Source: Paludisphaera soli (lineage in GTDB: Bacteria; Planctomycetota; Planctomycetia; Isosphaerales; Isosphaeraceae). Taken from it: a stretch of 64,000 bases of DNA. The position numbers and the translations under genes are program-made. This document shows positions 16,603 through 25,819 of the stretch, piece after piece (within the stretch, counting starts at the first letter, position 1; every line of letters starts with the position of its first letter). Location of the stretch: assembly GCF_011064595.1 (NCBI RefSeq), contig NZ_JAALJI010000022.1, positions 1 to 64,000 on the forward strand, written 5' to 3'. The notes beneath the pieces were generated by a model. That model worked only from the letters and a program-made list of their open reading frames with translations. It searched no databases and was not told the origin of the DNA.

Positions 16603-17720
16603 TTGGACTCGCTCACGAGGGTGGAGCGGACGAAGTCCTCGTCGATGGTCACGCCCAGGCCGGGGCGGTCGGGGACGGTGATCCAGCCGTCGACGGCCTG
16701 GATCTTCTCGTGGGTCAGCTCGTGCCGCAGCGGCGAGTCCTCCACGCAGTCCTCGAACAGGAAGGCGTCGCGGCAGGTGGAGAGCCAGTGCAGGCTCGCC
16801 GCCACGGTCACCGGGCTGGTGTAGCAGTGGTTGCAGAGCCGCGCCCCGATCTCCTCGACCCGCTGGCGGATGTAGGCGCTGTCGGTGAAGCCGTTGCGCG
16901 AGAGGTCGACCTGGTAGACGTCCAGGCAGCGGCCGTCAATGTAGGGGCGGAACGACTGCCGGCCGCACTCCTCCTCGCCCGACGCGATCGGCACCGGGGA
17001 GCGGTCGCGGAGCCAGCGGTAGCCCTCGTAGTCGTCCGGGTGGAGCGGCTCCTCCAGCCAGCCGATCCGCTGCTGCTCGAACGCCTTGGCCCGGTCGAGC
17101 GCCGTGCGGGCGTCCCAGACGCAGCCGGCGTCGATGAGCAGCTCGGCGTCGTCCCCGAGCCCCTTGCGGGCGCCGACGACCAGGTCGCGGTCGACGGCCT
17201 CGCTCTGGCCCATCGGCTCCCAGCCGAACTTCACGGCCGTGTAGCCGGCGTCGATCCAGCGCTTGCCGATGTCGGCCGTCTGCCTGCCGTCCTTGCCGAA
17301 GAGGATCGAGGCGTAGGCGCGGAAGCGGTCGTGCCGCTTGCCGCCCAGCAGCCGGTGGATCGGCTCGCCGTACTTCTTGCCCTTGATGTCCCACAGGGCC
17401 ATGTCGATGGCGGACATCGCCGTGATGGTCGTGGAGCTGCGGCCGCAGTACATGGTGCGGCGGTACATCTTCTGCCAGATCCGGTCGGTCTCCAGCGGGT
17501 TCTCGCCGATCAGGAGCTGGCGAAGGCCGGTGGCGACGTTGTGGCTGAACGGGGCGTCGATGACCGCCTTGACCATCTCGGGCGAGGAGTCGGCCTCGCC
17601 GACCCCCTCGATCCCCTCGTCGGTCCGGACCCGCACGAGCACGGAATCCTGGCTGCTGGCCGTCTTGGCCTCCACGTTCTTGATGCGGAGGATCTGGCAG
17701 ACGATCTCGGTGATCTTCAT
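16599..17720 (-). CDS. enolase-superfamily (mandelate racemase-type) acid-sugar dehydratase
   Basis: A 373-residue enolase-superfamily member. Metal ligands and catalytic residues fit the mandelate-racemase subgroup: Lys164 in TAVKFGWEPMG, Asp197 in LLIDAGCVWDA, Glu223/Glu224 in WLEEPL, Glu249 in IASGEEE, and His298 in LCNHCYTSP as likely general base. Members dehydrate acid sugars such as galactonate, rhamnonate or galactarate, or racemise. The MFS gene overlapping its end supports uptake and breakdown of an organic acid. The exact substrate cannot be named. Confidence 0.87.
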   Translation of the reverse strand: MKITEIVCQILRIKNVEAKTASSQDSVLVRVRTDEGIEGVGEADSSPEMVKAVIDAPFSHNVATGLRQLLIGENPLETDRIWQKMYRRTMYCGRSSTTITAMSAIDMALWDIKGKKYGEPIHRLLGGKRHDRFRAYASILFGKDGRQTADIGKRWIDAGYTAVKFGWEPMGQSEAVDRDLVVGARKGLGDDAELLIDAGCVWDARTALDRAKAFEQQRIGWLEEPLHPDDYEGYRWLRDRSPVPIASGEEECGRQSFRPYIDGRCLDVYQVDLSRNGFTDSAYIRQRVEEIGARLCNHCYTSPVTVAASLHWLSTCRDAFLFEDCVEDSPLRHELTHEKIQAVDGWITVPDRPGLGVTIDEDFVRSTLVSESK

Positions 17721-17799
17721 ATGCGGGTCCGTTCGGTCCTTCGGGTCGGTGTCGGGCTCGGGGGGGAGAGGGGCGTTCTTCGATCCGATGCGATGCGGG

Positions 17800-18828
17800 T
17801 CAGGAGGCGACGCGGGCGACCACGACGATGTGCTGGCCGCGCGGCACCGGCGCGGCCCAGGCCTGCGCGAGCACCACGCCGTCCACCCCGGCGACGGCCG
17901 GCCAGGGCTCCATGTCGATGTGGTCGAAGTCGTGCAGCAGGCCCACCGCCTGGCCGCGACGGACGACGGTCCCGCACTCCACCAGCGGCTCGTAATGGCC
18001 GTCGAACGGGGCGACCGTGAAGCACTCGCGGTCGACCATCTCCACCACCTTCTGGGTGCCGTCGCGGTGGTGGTCGATCGGCTCGATCTCGCCCCGGAGC
18101 TGGCCCTGGCGGATCGCCGCGGCGAGGACGCCGTGCTTGCCGTAGCGCACGCCGTCGACGTTCACGGCCCGCCCCCAGCCCAGCTCGGTGCCGACGGTGA
18201 TCTTGCCGAGCCGCTCGGCCTCGCTCGGCAGCAGGCCGGGCGTCTGGTTCTGGTAGACCATCAGGCAGGGCGTGCCGAACCAGCGGGCCGTCTGCTCGAT
18301 CTCACGGGCGAGCTCCGGGTCGTCGACGCGGTGGTAGTTGGCGCAGAGCGCGAAGCGGGCGACGTCGCCGCCGGCGTGGAGGTCGATCACGGTGTGCACG
18401 CGGGGCCAGATGAACGCCCGCACGAACGCCGCGATCCGGTGGGTGATCCCCGCCAGGGCGGGCGTCGTCCCCGCCCCCTCGACGAACGCCCGGTTCAGGT
18501 TCACGCCGTCGTCGGGCCGGCTCTCGCGCGTCCCCGACCGGAAGGCCGAGGGGTTGAGCACCGGGATGAAAAGGATCCGCCCGCGCACGTCCTCGGTGCG
18601 GATCTGACGCATCAGGTGCTTCAGGGCGACGGGCCCCTCGTACTCGTTGCCGTGGTTGGAGCCGAAGGCGACCAGGCCGCGGCCCTCGGCGGCCTCCGGG
18701 CCGACCCAGACGGTCAGCGGGATCAGGTGGTCGCCCCAGATGCTGTCGTGCTCCAGCGCGACCCAGTAGTCGCGGCGGCCGGGCGAGTCCAGGTCCAGCT
18801 TGTCGGGGCGGGCGACGACGCGCGTCAT
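17800..18828 (-). CDS. AstE/AspA-family zinc deacylase (DoeB-like)
   Basis: Zinc carboxypeptidase-like amidohydrolase of the succinylglutamate desuccinylase/aspartoacylase family, 342 residues. Zinc ligands are visible in AFGSNHGNEYEGPVAL (His and Glu near 57-62) and VIDLHAGGD (His near 146); VLNPSAFRSGTRES and DDGVNLNRAF are family motifs. DoeB-type N-acetyl-diaminobutyrate deacetylases share the NHGxEYEGP pattern, but ligand specificity is open. No signal peptide, so cytoplasmic. Between the DUF1501 and dehydratase genes, it may release an acid from an N- or O-acylated substrate. Confidence 0.83.
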   Translation of the reverse strand: MTRVVARPDKLDLDSPGRRDYWVALEHDSIWGDHLIPLTVWVGPEAAEGRGLVAFGSNHGNEYEGPVALKHLMRQIRTEDVRGRILFIPVLNPSAFRSGTRESRPDDGVNLNRAFVEGAGTTPALAGITHRIAAFVRAFIWPRVHTVIDLHAGGDVARFALCANYHRVDDPELAREIEQTARWFGTPCLMVYQNQTPGLLPSEAERLGKITVGTELGWGRAVNVDGVRYGKHGVLAAAIRQGQLRGEIEPIDHHRDGTQKVVEMVDRECFTVAPFDGHYEPLVECGTVVRRGQAVGLLHDFDHIDMEPWPAVAGVDGVVLAQAWAAPVPRGQHIVVVARVAS

Positions 18829-18856
18829 GGTCGGGGTCGCTTCCTTTCGAGGGGAG

Positions 18857-20287
18857 TCAGGCGAGGATCGGCCGCACGACCTGGCCGTGGACGTCGGTCA
18901 GGCGGAAGTCGCGGCCGGCGTAGCGGTAGGTCAGGCGCTCGTGGTCGAAGCCGAGCAGGTGGAGCATCGTCGCGTGGAGGTCGTGGACGCTCACCGGGTC
19001 CTCGACCGCCTTGAAGCCGAACTCGTCGGTCGCGCCGTGGACCGTCCCCCCCTTCACGCCGCCGCCGGCCATCCAGACGGAGAAGCCGTAATGGTTGTGG
19101 TCGCGGCCGAGCGAGGCCTTCCCGCTGCCGTCCAGCTCGACGGTCGGCGTGCGGCCGAACTCGCCGCCCCACACCACCAGCGTGTCTTCGAGCATGCCCA
19201 GCCGCTTGAGGTCGGTCAACAGGGCGGCGATCGGGCCGTCCACCTGCGCGGCCAGCTTGCGGTGGTTGGCGGCCAGGTTGGCGTGGTCGTCCCAGGGCTG
19301 GCCGGCGCCGTGCCAGAGCTGCACGTAGCGCACGCCGCGCTCCAGCAGGCGGCGGGCGATCAGCGTCTGGCGGCCGTGCACGGTGTCGCCGTACAGGTCG
19401 CGGATCGGCTGCGGCTCGCGCGCCACGTCGAAGGCGTCGGCCGCCTCGACCTGCATCCGGAAGGCGGTCTCGAACGACTGGATCCGGGCGTCGAGCCGGG
19501 CGTCGGGCCGCTCGCGGCGGTGCGCCGAGGCCAGCCGGCGCAGCAGGTCGAGCTGCTTGCGCTGCGCCGCGGCCGAGGCGTGGGGGCTGCGGATGTTCTC
19601 GATCAGCTTGTCGACGTCGGCGAACTGGGGGTCGACGAACGTCCCCTGGTAGACCCCCGGCAGGAATCCGGAGGCCCAGTTCTCGGCGTCCTTCACCGGG
19701 TATCCGCTCGGGCACATGGCGACGAACCCGGGGAGGTTCTGGTTCTCCGTCCCCAGGCCGTAGAGCACCCACGCGCCGACGCTCGGCCGCGGCAGGACCG
19801 AGTCGCCGCAGTTCATCAGCATCAGGGACGGCTCATGGTTCGGCACCTGCGCGAACATCGAGCGGATCACGGCGATGTCGTCGGCGTGCTCGGCCGTGCG
19901 GGCGAACAGCTCGGAGATCTCCAGGCCGCTCTCCCCGTATCGTTTGAACTGGAAGGGGGAGGCGAACGCCGCGCCGGTCTTGCGCTCGGTGGTCAGGTCG
20001 AGCGGGATCGGCTTGCCGTCGTAGCGGGCGAGGGCCGGCTTGGGGTCGAACGTGTCGACGTGGCTGGGCCCGCCGTTGAGGAAGAAGTGGACGACGCGCT
20101 TGGCCTTCGCTGGGAAGTGCGGCGTCCTCGGGGCCAGGTCGCCCGCGTCGGCCCCGGAGGCCGCCGGGCCGGCTAGGGAGTCCCGCGCGCCGAGCAGGTC
20201 CGCGAGGCCCAGCGCGCCCAGGCCCATCGCCGAGCGCTGGAGCATCTCGCGGCGGCTCGTCGGCGTGCGGAAGAGGGGGTCAGGCAT
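18857..20287 (-). CDS. DUF1501 protein with Tat signal
   Basis: DUF1501 proteins are alkaline-phosphatase-fold, exported proteins abundant in Planctomycetota and usually paired with PSD1 cytochromes. The 476-residue product begins with a twin-arginine leader (TSRREMLQRSAMGLGALG). The fold is recognisable from FFLNGGPSHVDTFDPKP, WDDHANL and LVVWGGEFGRTP. ATG 20287 has AGGAG upstream; an alternative ATG at 20314 overlaps the previous stop (TGATG) and would add nine residues. Function is unknown; export with a PSD1 protein suggests a periplasmic enzyme pair. Confidence 0.9.
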   Translation of the reverse strand: MPDPLFRTPTSRREMLQRSAMGLGALGLADLLGARDSLAGPAASGADAGDLAPRTPHFPAKAKRVVHFFLNGGPSHVDTFDPKPALARYDGKPIPLDLTTERKTGAAFASPFQFKRYGESGLEISELFARTAEHADDIAVIRSMFAQVPNHEPSLMLMNCGDSVLPRPSVGAWVLYGLGTENQNLPGFVAMCPSGYPVKDAENWASGFLPGVYQGTFVDPQFADVDKLIENIRSPHASAAAQRKQLDLLRRLASAHRRERPDARLDARIQSFETAFRMQVEAADAFDVAREPQPIRDLYGDTVHGRQTLIARRLLERGVRYVQLWHGAGQPWDDHANLAANHRKLAAQVDGPIAALLTDLKRLGMLEDTLVVWGGEFGRTPTVELDGSGKASLGRDHNHYGFSVWMAGGGVKGGTVHGATDEFGFKAVEDPVSVHDLHATMLHLLGFDHERLTYRYAGRDFRLTDVHGQVVRPILA

Positions 20288-20313
20288 GTCGGGGCTCCTG
20301 CCGGGGGTCACCA

Positions 20314-23300
20314 TCAGTCGACGAACAGGAATTCATTGGACATCAGGAGCACCTGGGCGAGCTGCTCCCTCGGCGTGAGGCCGGCGGCCGACGGGCCGTG
20401 GAAGTCGCGGGCCGCGTCCCAGAGGCCGCCCGAAGGCGCGGGCCCGGCGTCGATCCGGGAGGGGCGGATCTTCGGGGCCCAGAGGTGCTGGTCGCTGTTC
20501 AGGGCCTCGCGGACGTCGACCACGAAGTCGATCGCGTCGCCGGGCTCGACCTCGATCGCGTCGGCGTGGAAGTCCACCTTGGCGGCGTGGACCACGTCCG
20601 TCTTGAGGACGCCGCGACGGTTCGAGACCAGCCACCCGCGCACGCCGTCGCCGGCCGCCGGGACGTGCTCCAGGGTCGACTCCACGGCGACGACGCCCCG
20701 GATCGGCGACGTCCAGCGGCGGACGATCGAGCGGGCCAGGTCGTTCCCGGGGTGCCCCCCCTCGGCCGTGATCCGCGCCCAGCCCAGCGTCGGGTCGGGC
20801 CAGGTCGGTCCGCCGCCCCAGCCCTTCCCGTCGTAGAAAGGCATCGGGCGGAGGTCCTTCGAGGGCCCCGACGCAGGGTCGACCGTGGTGCAGCCGTAGG
20901 ACCAGGCCAGGCTCTCCGCGGGGGGCGAAGGCGGGGGCGTCGCGGCGGCGTCGGCCAGGAACTCCCGCGCGGCGTCGGCCTCGTCGGCCGTCGGGTCGCG
21001 CTGGAAGGCGGCCTGGAAGGCGTCGCGGATCGCGGCGGCGTCGTCCTCCGGGAGCCGCGCGGCCAGGGCCCGGGCGCGGGCGGCGGGGAACGGGTGGTTC
21101 ATGGCGAAGAGGGCCTGCTGCGGGACGGTCGTCTCGCTCCGCGAGGGGATGTGCAGGTCCGGGTTGGCGAAGTCGAAGACCCGGAAGACGCCGGGGAGGA
21201 ACTGGCGGTCGACCACGCCATAGAGCGTGCGACGGCGGTTCTCAGCCCCGCCGAAGAGGGGCGTCCCCCGGCCGCCGAGCCGGGCGTCCAGCTCGCCGGT
21301 CGCGGCGAGGGCCGAATCGCGGGCCTCCTCGAACGTCAGGCGGTGGGGGTTGGCCCGCCAGAGGAGGCGGTTCTCCGGGTCCTTGAGCGCCGCCGCCTCG
21401 TCGTCCGGGCCGCCGCCGTTCGAGCGCTGGCGGTACGTCGAGGAGAGCAGGATCAGGCGGTGGATCGCCTTGGTGCTCCAGCCGCCGTCGATCAGCCGTC
21501 GGGCGAGCCAGTCGAGCAGCTCGGGATGGCTGGGGGGCTCGGACCGGATGCCGAAGTCGCTGGGGGTGCGCACCAGCCCCGCGCCGAAGTGGTAGGCCCA
21601 GATCCGGTTCACCCAGACGCGGGCCGTGAGCGGGTTCTCCGGGTCGATGATGGCGCGGGCCAGCTCCAGCCGGCCGCTCCCCCGCTCGAACGCCGGGGCG
21701 TCGGGGCCGGCGACGACCTGGAGGAACCGCCGCGGCACGAGGTCGCCGGGGTTGGCCGCATTCCCGCGCTTGAAGACGCGGGGCTCGCGGATCTCGGCCC
21801 GGTCCGCCAGGGCCGAGGCGTAGGCGGGCGCGGCGGGTGACTGCATCAGCCAGCGGTCGACCTCCCCCTGGAGGTTCCAGAGCTTGACGTCCTCGTTGTT
21901 GTCCAGGAACGCCTCGATGGTCACGATCGGCTCGTCGGGGATCCAGCAGGGGGACCGATCGGGCTCGTAGAGGACCCGTCGCAGGGCCTCGGCGTCGGGG
22001 TCGGCGAGCGCTGTCGCGGCGGGGTCGGCCTTGAGCGCCTCCTCCCACTCCTTGTCGACCTCGGCGAAGAGGCGGGCGTAGCGTCCCACGACCTCGGCCA
22101 TCGCGGCCGGAGGCGTGGCGAAGGCGGACGCGACGCGCGGGTTCACCGGCGTCGCGCCCGGCCCGTCGGGCTCGGCCAGCGCGGCGGCGGCCCCCGCCGC
22201 GAAGTCGGCCTCGGGGAGCGCGGCCAGGCGGCGCCAGGGGCGGAAGATCGGGTCGTCGGCCTGGGCCGCGGCGGCCAGATACGCCTGCCAGCGGCGGACC
22301 GACGCGGGGACGATGTCGCTCGGGTAGAGGATCACGTCGAAGCCGTCCGCCGGGACCTTGGACAGGTCGAGCTGCGCCGCCAGGTAGTCGGCGATCCGCG
22401 ACCGGATCCGCCGCGAGGCCTCGGCCCGCGCCGACGCCACGCCCGCCTCCAGGGCGTCCACGCGCTTCTTCAGCTCGGCCTCGAACGCCGATCGCTCCGC
22501 CTCGCTCCCCGACGGCTCGCCGAGCGGCGTGAGGCGCTCGGTGCAGTTCATGAAGACTCCGTAGAGCGCGTAGTAGTCGGCGGTGGGGATCGGGTCGTAC
22601 TTGTGGTCGTGGCAGCGCGCGCAGCCGACGGTCAGGCCCATCGTACCCCGGGTCACCACGTCGATCCGGTCGTCGATGATGTCGTGAGAGACGCCCAGGA
22701 ACCGTCGCCCGAGCGTCACGAACCCGAGCGCCGCCAGCGCGGAGGGGTTTTCCGGCTCGGCCTGGTCGGCGGCGATCTGGTCCAGGAGGAAGCGGTCGTA
22801 CGGCAGGTCGTCGTTGAACGCCTTCACGACCCAGTCGCGATAGGCCGGCGCGTGGACGAAGAAGCGTTCCTCGCGGCCGTAGACGTAGCCCTTGGTGTCG
22901 GCGTAGCGCGCCACGTCGAGCCAGTGGCGGGCCCACTGCTCGCCGTACCGCTTCGAGGCCAGGAGGCGATCGACGAGCTTCTCGTAGGCCGTCGGGTCGG
23001 AGTCGGCGACGAACGCGGCGACCTCCTCGGGCGTCGGCGGCAGGCCGGTCAGGTCGTACGAGAGGCGGCGGATCAGGGTGCGGCGGTCGGCCTCGGGCGA
23101 GGGGGACAGGCCCGCCTCGGCGTGCTTCGCGGCGACGAAGGCGTCGACCGGAGTGCTGACCCACGAGGGGTCGCGGGGGGCGGGGGGCTCCGGGCGGGCC
23201 ATCGGCCGAAACGCCCAGTGCCGCGCCCAGACGTCCTTGCGGGTCTCGACGGCCGGTGCGCCGTCGTCGGGCCAGGCGGCGCCGGCGGCGACCCAGCGCT

Positions 23301-23646
23301 CCAGCGCGGCGGACTGCTCGGGCGCGAGCGGGGCGTCCGGGGGCATCTCCAGCCCCCCTTCCCGCCGGACCGCTTCGATCAGGAGGCTTTCCCCGGGATT
23401 TCCCGGGACGACGGCCGGCCCGGTGTCGCCCCCTTCCAGGAGGGTCGCCCGCGAGTCCACCCGCAGGCCCCCCTTCTGCTTGTCGGGGCCGTGGCAGGAC
23501 TGGCACTTCTCCACCAGCAGGGGGCGGACCTCCTTCTCGAAGGCCTCGACCTCGGCGGCCGACTGGGCCCGCGCCGGCCCGCAGGCCAGGCCGATCGCCA
23601 GGGCGAAGGCCGCCCCGATCGGCCGGATGCGGCGATGTTGGGACAT
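20314..23646 (-). CDS. PSCyt1/PSCyt2/PSD1 planctomycete cytochrome protein
   Basis: A 1110-residue exported protein with the Planctomycetota domain series. A signal peptide (about 1-27, ending GPARAQS) is followed by a PSCyt1 heme domain with CQSCHGPDKQKGGLRVDSR near 53-71, a PSCyt2/DUF1549 region (SYDLTGLPPTPEEV, WARHWLDVARYADTKGY, CARCHDHKYDPI near 342), and a PSD1/DUF1553 C-terminal domain (RVWVNRIWAYHFG, PPSHPELLDWLA, SSTYRQRS). It probably transfers electrons in the periplasm. It is the first gene of a five-gene operon. GGGAGGA precedes the ATG. Confidence 0.93.
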   Translation of the reverse strand: MSQHRRIRPIGAAFALAIGLACGPARAQSAAEVEAFEKEVRPLLVEKCQSCHGPDKQKGGLRVDSRATLLEGGDTGPAVVPGNPGESLLIEAVRREGGLEMPPDAPLAPEQSAALERWVAAGAAWPDDGAPAVETRKDVWARHWAFRPMARPEPPAPRDPSWVSTPVDAFVAAKHAEAGLSPSPEADRRTLIRRLSYDLTGLPPTPEEVAAFVADSDPTAYEKLVDRLLASKRYGEQWARHWLDVARYADTKGYVYGREERFFVHAPAYRDWVVKAFNDDLPYDRFLLDQIAADQAEPENPSALAALGFVTLGRRFLGVSHDIIDDRIDVVTRGTMGLTVGCARCHDHKYDPIPTADYYALYGVFMNCTERLTPLGEPSGSEAERSAFEAELKKRVDALEAGVASARAEASRRIRSRIADYLAAQLDLSKVPADGFDVILYPSDIVPASVRRWQAYLAAAAQADDPIFRPWRRLAALPEADFAAGAAAALAEPDGPGATPVNPRVASAFATPPAAMAEVVGRYARLFAEVDKEWEEALKADPAATALADPDAEALRRVLYEPDRSPCWIPDEPIVTIEAFLDNNEDVKLWNLQGEVDRWLMQSPAAPAYASALADRAEIREPRVFKRGNAANPGDLVPRRFLQVVAGPDAPAFERGSGRLELARAIIDPENPLTARVWVNRIWAYHFGAGLVRTPSDFGIRSEPPSHPELLDWLARRLIDGGWSTKAIHRLILLSSTYRQRSNGGGPDDEAAALKDPENRLLWRANPHRLTFEEARDSALAATGELDARLGGRGTPLFGGAENRRRTLYGVVDRQFLPGVFRVFDFANPDLHIPSRSETTVPQQALFAMNHPFPAARARALAARLPEDDAAAIRDAFQAAFQRDPTADEADAAREFLADAAATPPPSPPAESLAWSYGCTTVDPASGPSKDLRPMPFYDGKGWGGGPTWPDPTLGWARITAEGGHPGNDLARSIVRRWTSPIRGVVAVESTLEHVPAAGDGVRGWLVSNRRGVLKTDVVHAAKVDFHADAIEVEPGDAIDFVVDVREALNSDQHLWAPKIRPSRIDAGPAPSGGLWDAARDFHGPSAAGLTPREQLAQVLLMSNEFLFVD

Positions 23647-23705
23647 GGGGTTCCTCCCGTCCTTGATGCCTCCGGAGGCCGGAGCCGGCCAGACACGTCG
23701 CCGAG

Positions 23706-23737
23706 ATTGTAGACAATTTCAGGAATCCTGTCTACAA
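23706..23737 (-). promoter_or_regulatory. operator-covered promoter of the PSD1-to-MFS operon
   Basis: On the minus strand TAGACA (23734-23729) and TACAAT (23711-23706) are separated by exactly 17 bases, a good sigma-70-type pair. Each box lies inside a copy of the TGTAGAC core: site 1 TTGTAGACAA at 23707-23716 (perfect palindromic ends) and site 2 on the opposite strand at 23728-23737. A regulator bound to both would block RNA polymerase. The predicted start is near 23699. Confidence 0.65.
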
Positions 23738-23762
23738 AATCCGGCCCGAACGAAGGATTATA

Positions 23763-23794
23763 TTGTAGACAATGTGTCGCGGATCGTCTACATT
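23763..23794 (+). promoter_or_regulatory. operator-covered promoter of the GntR gene
   Basis: The mirror of the 23706-23737 site. On the plus strand TAGACA (23766-23771) and TACATT (23789-23794) are 17 bases apart. Site 3 TTGTAGACAA is at 23763-23772 and site 4, with core GTCTACA, at 23786-23792. The core-to-core distance (22 bases) is the same as in the other pair. This suggests that the GntR protein represses its own gene and the operon together. Confidence 0.65.
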
Positions 23795-23883
23795 CCAGCC
23801 CTCGCGGCCGGGGGCGTCGCGGGGAGACGACCCGTCGCCGGCCCCCTTGCACGGCCGGCGTATCCCATCGCGAGCTTCGAACC

Positions 23884-24501
23884 ATGACGGCCCAAGCCGA
23901 GGACCATCCGGAATCCAGGGTCAGCCGGACGCTGCGGGAGGAGATCCTCACGGGCCGGCTCGCGGCCGGATCGCGGCTCACCGAGGCCGGCCTGTCCAGC
24001 CGGTTCGGGGTCGGCCGGGGCCTGGTGCGCGAGGCCTTCCAGAAGCTCTCCTCGCAGGGCCTGGTCATCAGCCGGCCGAACCGGGGGGCCGTCGTGGCGC
24101 CGGAGGCCCCCCGCGAGATCCGCAACCTGATCATCCCGATCCGCCGCACGGTCGAGGTCTACGCCCTCCGCCTCGTGTTCGACGAGCTGGACGACGCCGA
24201 CTCCGCCGCCTGGGACGCGATCCTCGGCCGGATGCGCGACGCCTGCGCCCGCCGCGACTTCCACGCGATCGCCGAGGCCGACCTCGCCTTCCACCGCCGC
24301 CTTCTGGAGCGCGCCGGCCAGCCCGACCTGATCGTGATCTGGGAGACCCTGGTCGGCCGCATCCGGTCCCACTTCCGCGAGACCCAGAAGCGCAGCGCCG
24401 ACGCGATGGAGATCCACGAGGAGCACCGGGCCCTCGCCGAATCGTTCCGGGGCCGGGACCTGGCCGCGGCCGTCCGCCTGCTCAAGGAGAAGATCACCTG
24501 A
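23884..24501 (+). CDS. GntR-family regulator (FCD/FadR-type)
   Basis: Transcriptional regulator of 205 residues. The N-terminal winged helix reads TLREEILTGRLAAGSRL, LSSRFGVGRGLVREAFQKL and GLVISRPNRGAVV. The C-terminal FCD ligand domain has RRTVEVYALRL and the metal-binding pattern ADLAFHRRLLERAG and EEHRALAESFRGRD. FCD members usually sense organic acids such as sugar acids. It is divergent from the PSD1/DUF1501/deacylase/dehydratase/MFS operon, and the intervening DNA holds four operator-like sites, so it most likely controls that operon and itself. Confidence 0.92.
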   Translation: MTAQAEDHPESRVSRTLREEILTGRLAAGSRLTEAGLSSRFGVGRGLVREAFQKLSSQGLVISRPNRGAVVAPEAPREIRNLIIPIRRTVEVYALRLVFDELDDADSAAWDAILGRMRDACARRDFHAIAEADLAFHRRLLERAGQPDLIVIWETLVGRIRSHFRETQKRSADAMEIHEEHRALAESFRGRDLAAAVRLLKEKIT

Positions 24502-24593
24502 CGCGGGGGCGCCGCCCCGCCTCGCCCCTCCCGCGACCGTGAGTGATCCGGCCCCGCCGGCGCGCCGGGCCCCCCTCTCCGCCCCCCGATCAG

Positions 24594-24617
24594 CCCCGCG
24601 CGGCCCTCCGCGCGGGG
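24594..24617 (+). terminator. strong GC hairpin after the GntR gene
   Basis: A perfect 10-bp stem (CCCCGCGCGG / CCGCGCGGGG) with a CCCT loop lies about 95 bases after the GntR stop and before the next gene. No T-run follows, so it may stop transcription poorly or only stabilise the RNA end. Confidence 0.35.
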
Positions 24618-24714
24618 GCGGTCGTCGTCCGGCCTGCGCGCCGGCGTCGGCCGCGCCCTGGACCCTTCGTCGCCTCGCTTCCCCCGTCATCCCTCCCTTC
24701 TCAAGGAGTCCGTC

Positions 24715-25725
24715 ATGCCCGGAAGAGCGACCGAACCCCGCCGCGGCTTCACCCTGATCGAGCTGCTGGTGGTCATCGCGATCATCGCCGTGCTCATCGC
24801 CCTGCTGCTGCCGGCCGTGCAGTCGGCGCGCGAGGCGGCCCGTCGCGCCCAGTGCGTCAACAACATGAAGCAGATCGGCCTGGCGATGCACAACTATCAC
24901 GACACCGTCGGCAGCTTCCCGCCGGGCTCGCTGGTGAACGCCGACACCTGGGGCGGCTCGTGGTGGGCCTGGTCGGCCCTGATCCTGCCGCAGCTCGAGC
25001 AGGTGAACCTCTCCAACGCCATCAACTTCTCGCTCGGCAACGGCGCCAACGCCAGCCCGGAGCACACGACCGTCTTCCGCACGATCATCGCCGCCTACCT
25101 CTGCCCGTCGGACGACTCGAACCGGCTGTTCGACGACCGCAAGTGGACGAACATCAACGACCTGGGGACGTCGTACCTGGCCGCCCCGCTGAACTACGTC
25201 GCCAGCTGGGGCGACCAGAAGACGGGCAACCCGCTGTTCGACGTCTACTCGACGCAGGCCGCCGGCACCTACTGGGGGTGCAAGAACACCTTCTCCGGCA
25301 TGTTCGGCGACTGCAGCTCGGGCGCCGTCACGAACCTGGCCGGCTGCACCGACGGCAGCAGCAACACCATGCTCGCCGGCGAGAACTCGCCGAACTACAA
25401 CGGCCAGCTCATGTGGACCAACGGCCACGGGGCCTACGGCGGGACCATCATCCCGCTGAACTGGAAGACCAACCTGAAGGACGGCCAGCTCGACCCGACC
25501 GACGGCACGATCTGCAGCACGGCCTACATCACGTCGGTCGTCGCGACCCACTGCTTCCGCAACCAGGTCTACAACTTCGCCTTCAAGAGCAAGCACCCCG
25601 GCGGGGCCAACTTCACCTTCGCCGACGGCTCCGTCCGGTTCATCAAGCAGTCGATCAACCCGAGGACCTACGCGGCCGCCAGCACGCGCAACCGCGGCGA
25701 GATCATCTCGGCCGACGCCTTCTGA
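24715..25725 (+). CDS. DUF1559 pseudopilin-like protein
   Basis: Planctomycete DUF1559 protein, 336 residues. The N-terminus carries a type IV prepilin/pseudopilin signal ([20 protein letters not shown]) with Gly before Phe and Glu at +5, then the conserved [20 protein letters not shown] and the C-terminal H-x-DG-type motif ([20 protein letters not shown]). AAGGAG lies seven bases before the ATG. The family is expanded in this phylum, and its role (cell-surface structures or secretion) is unproven. It is followed by a lipoprotein gene in the same direction. Confidence 0.94.
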   Translation: MPGRATEPRRGFTLIELLVVIAIIAVLIALLLPAVQSAREAARRAQCVNNMKQIGLAMHNYHDTVGSFPPGSLVNADTWGGSWWAWSALILPQLEQVNLSNAINFSLGNGANASPEHTTVFRTIIAAYLCPSDDSNRLFDDRKWTNINDLGTSYLAAPLNYVASWGDQKTGNPLFDVYSTQAAGTYWGCKNTFSGMFGDCSSGAVTNLAGCTDGSSNTMLAGENSPNYNGQLMWTNGHGAYGGTIIPLNWKTNLKDGQLDPTDGTICSTAYITSVVATHCFRNQVYNFAFKSKHPGGANFTFADGSVRFIKQSINPRTYAAASTRNRGEIISADAF

Positions 25726-25819
25726 CCTCCGATCGGCCTCCTCGGCCCGCCCCGCCGGAGCCCGGCGGGGGGGCCGCCCGCCTCGACCACACACACGGAT
25801 TCAATCGGAGCCCGACATC

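Noticed and set aside
25750-25770. Hairpin CCCCGCCG-N5-CGGCGGGG after the first DUF1559 gene, considered as terminator
   Set aside because: No T-tract, and the following lipoprotein gene appears to belong to the same transcript; GC-rich DNA makes such stems common.
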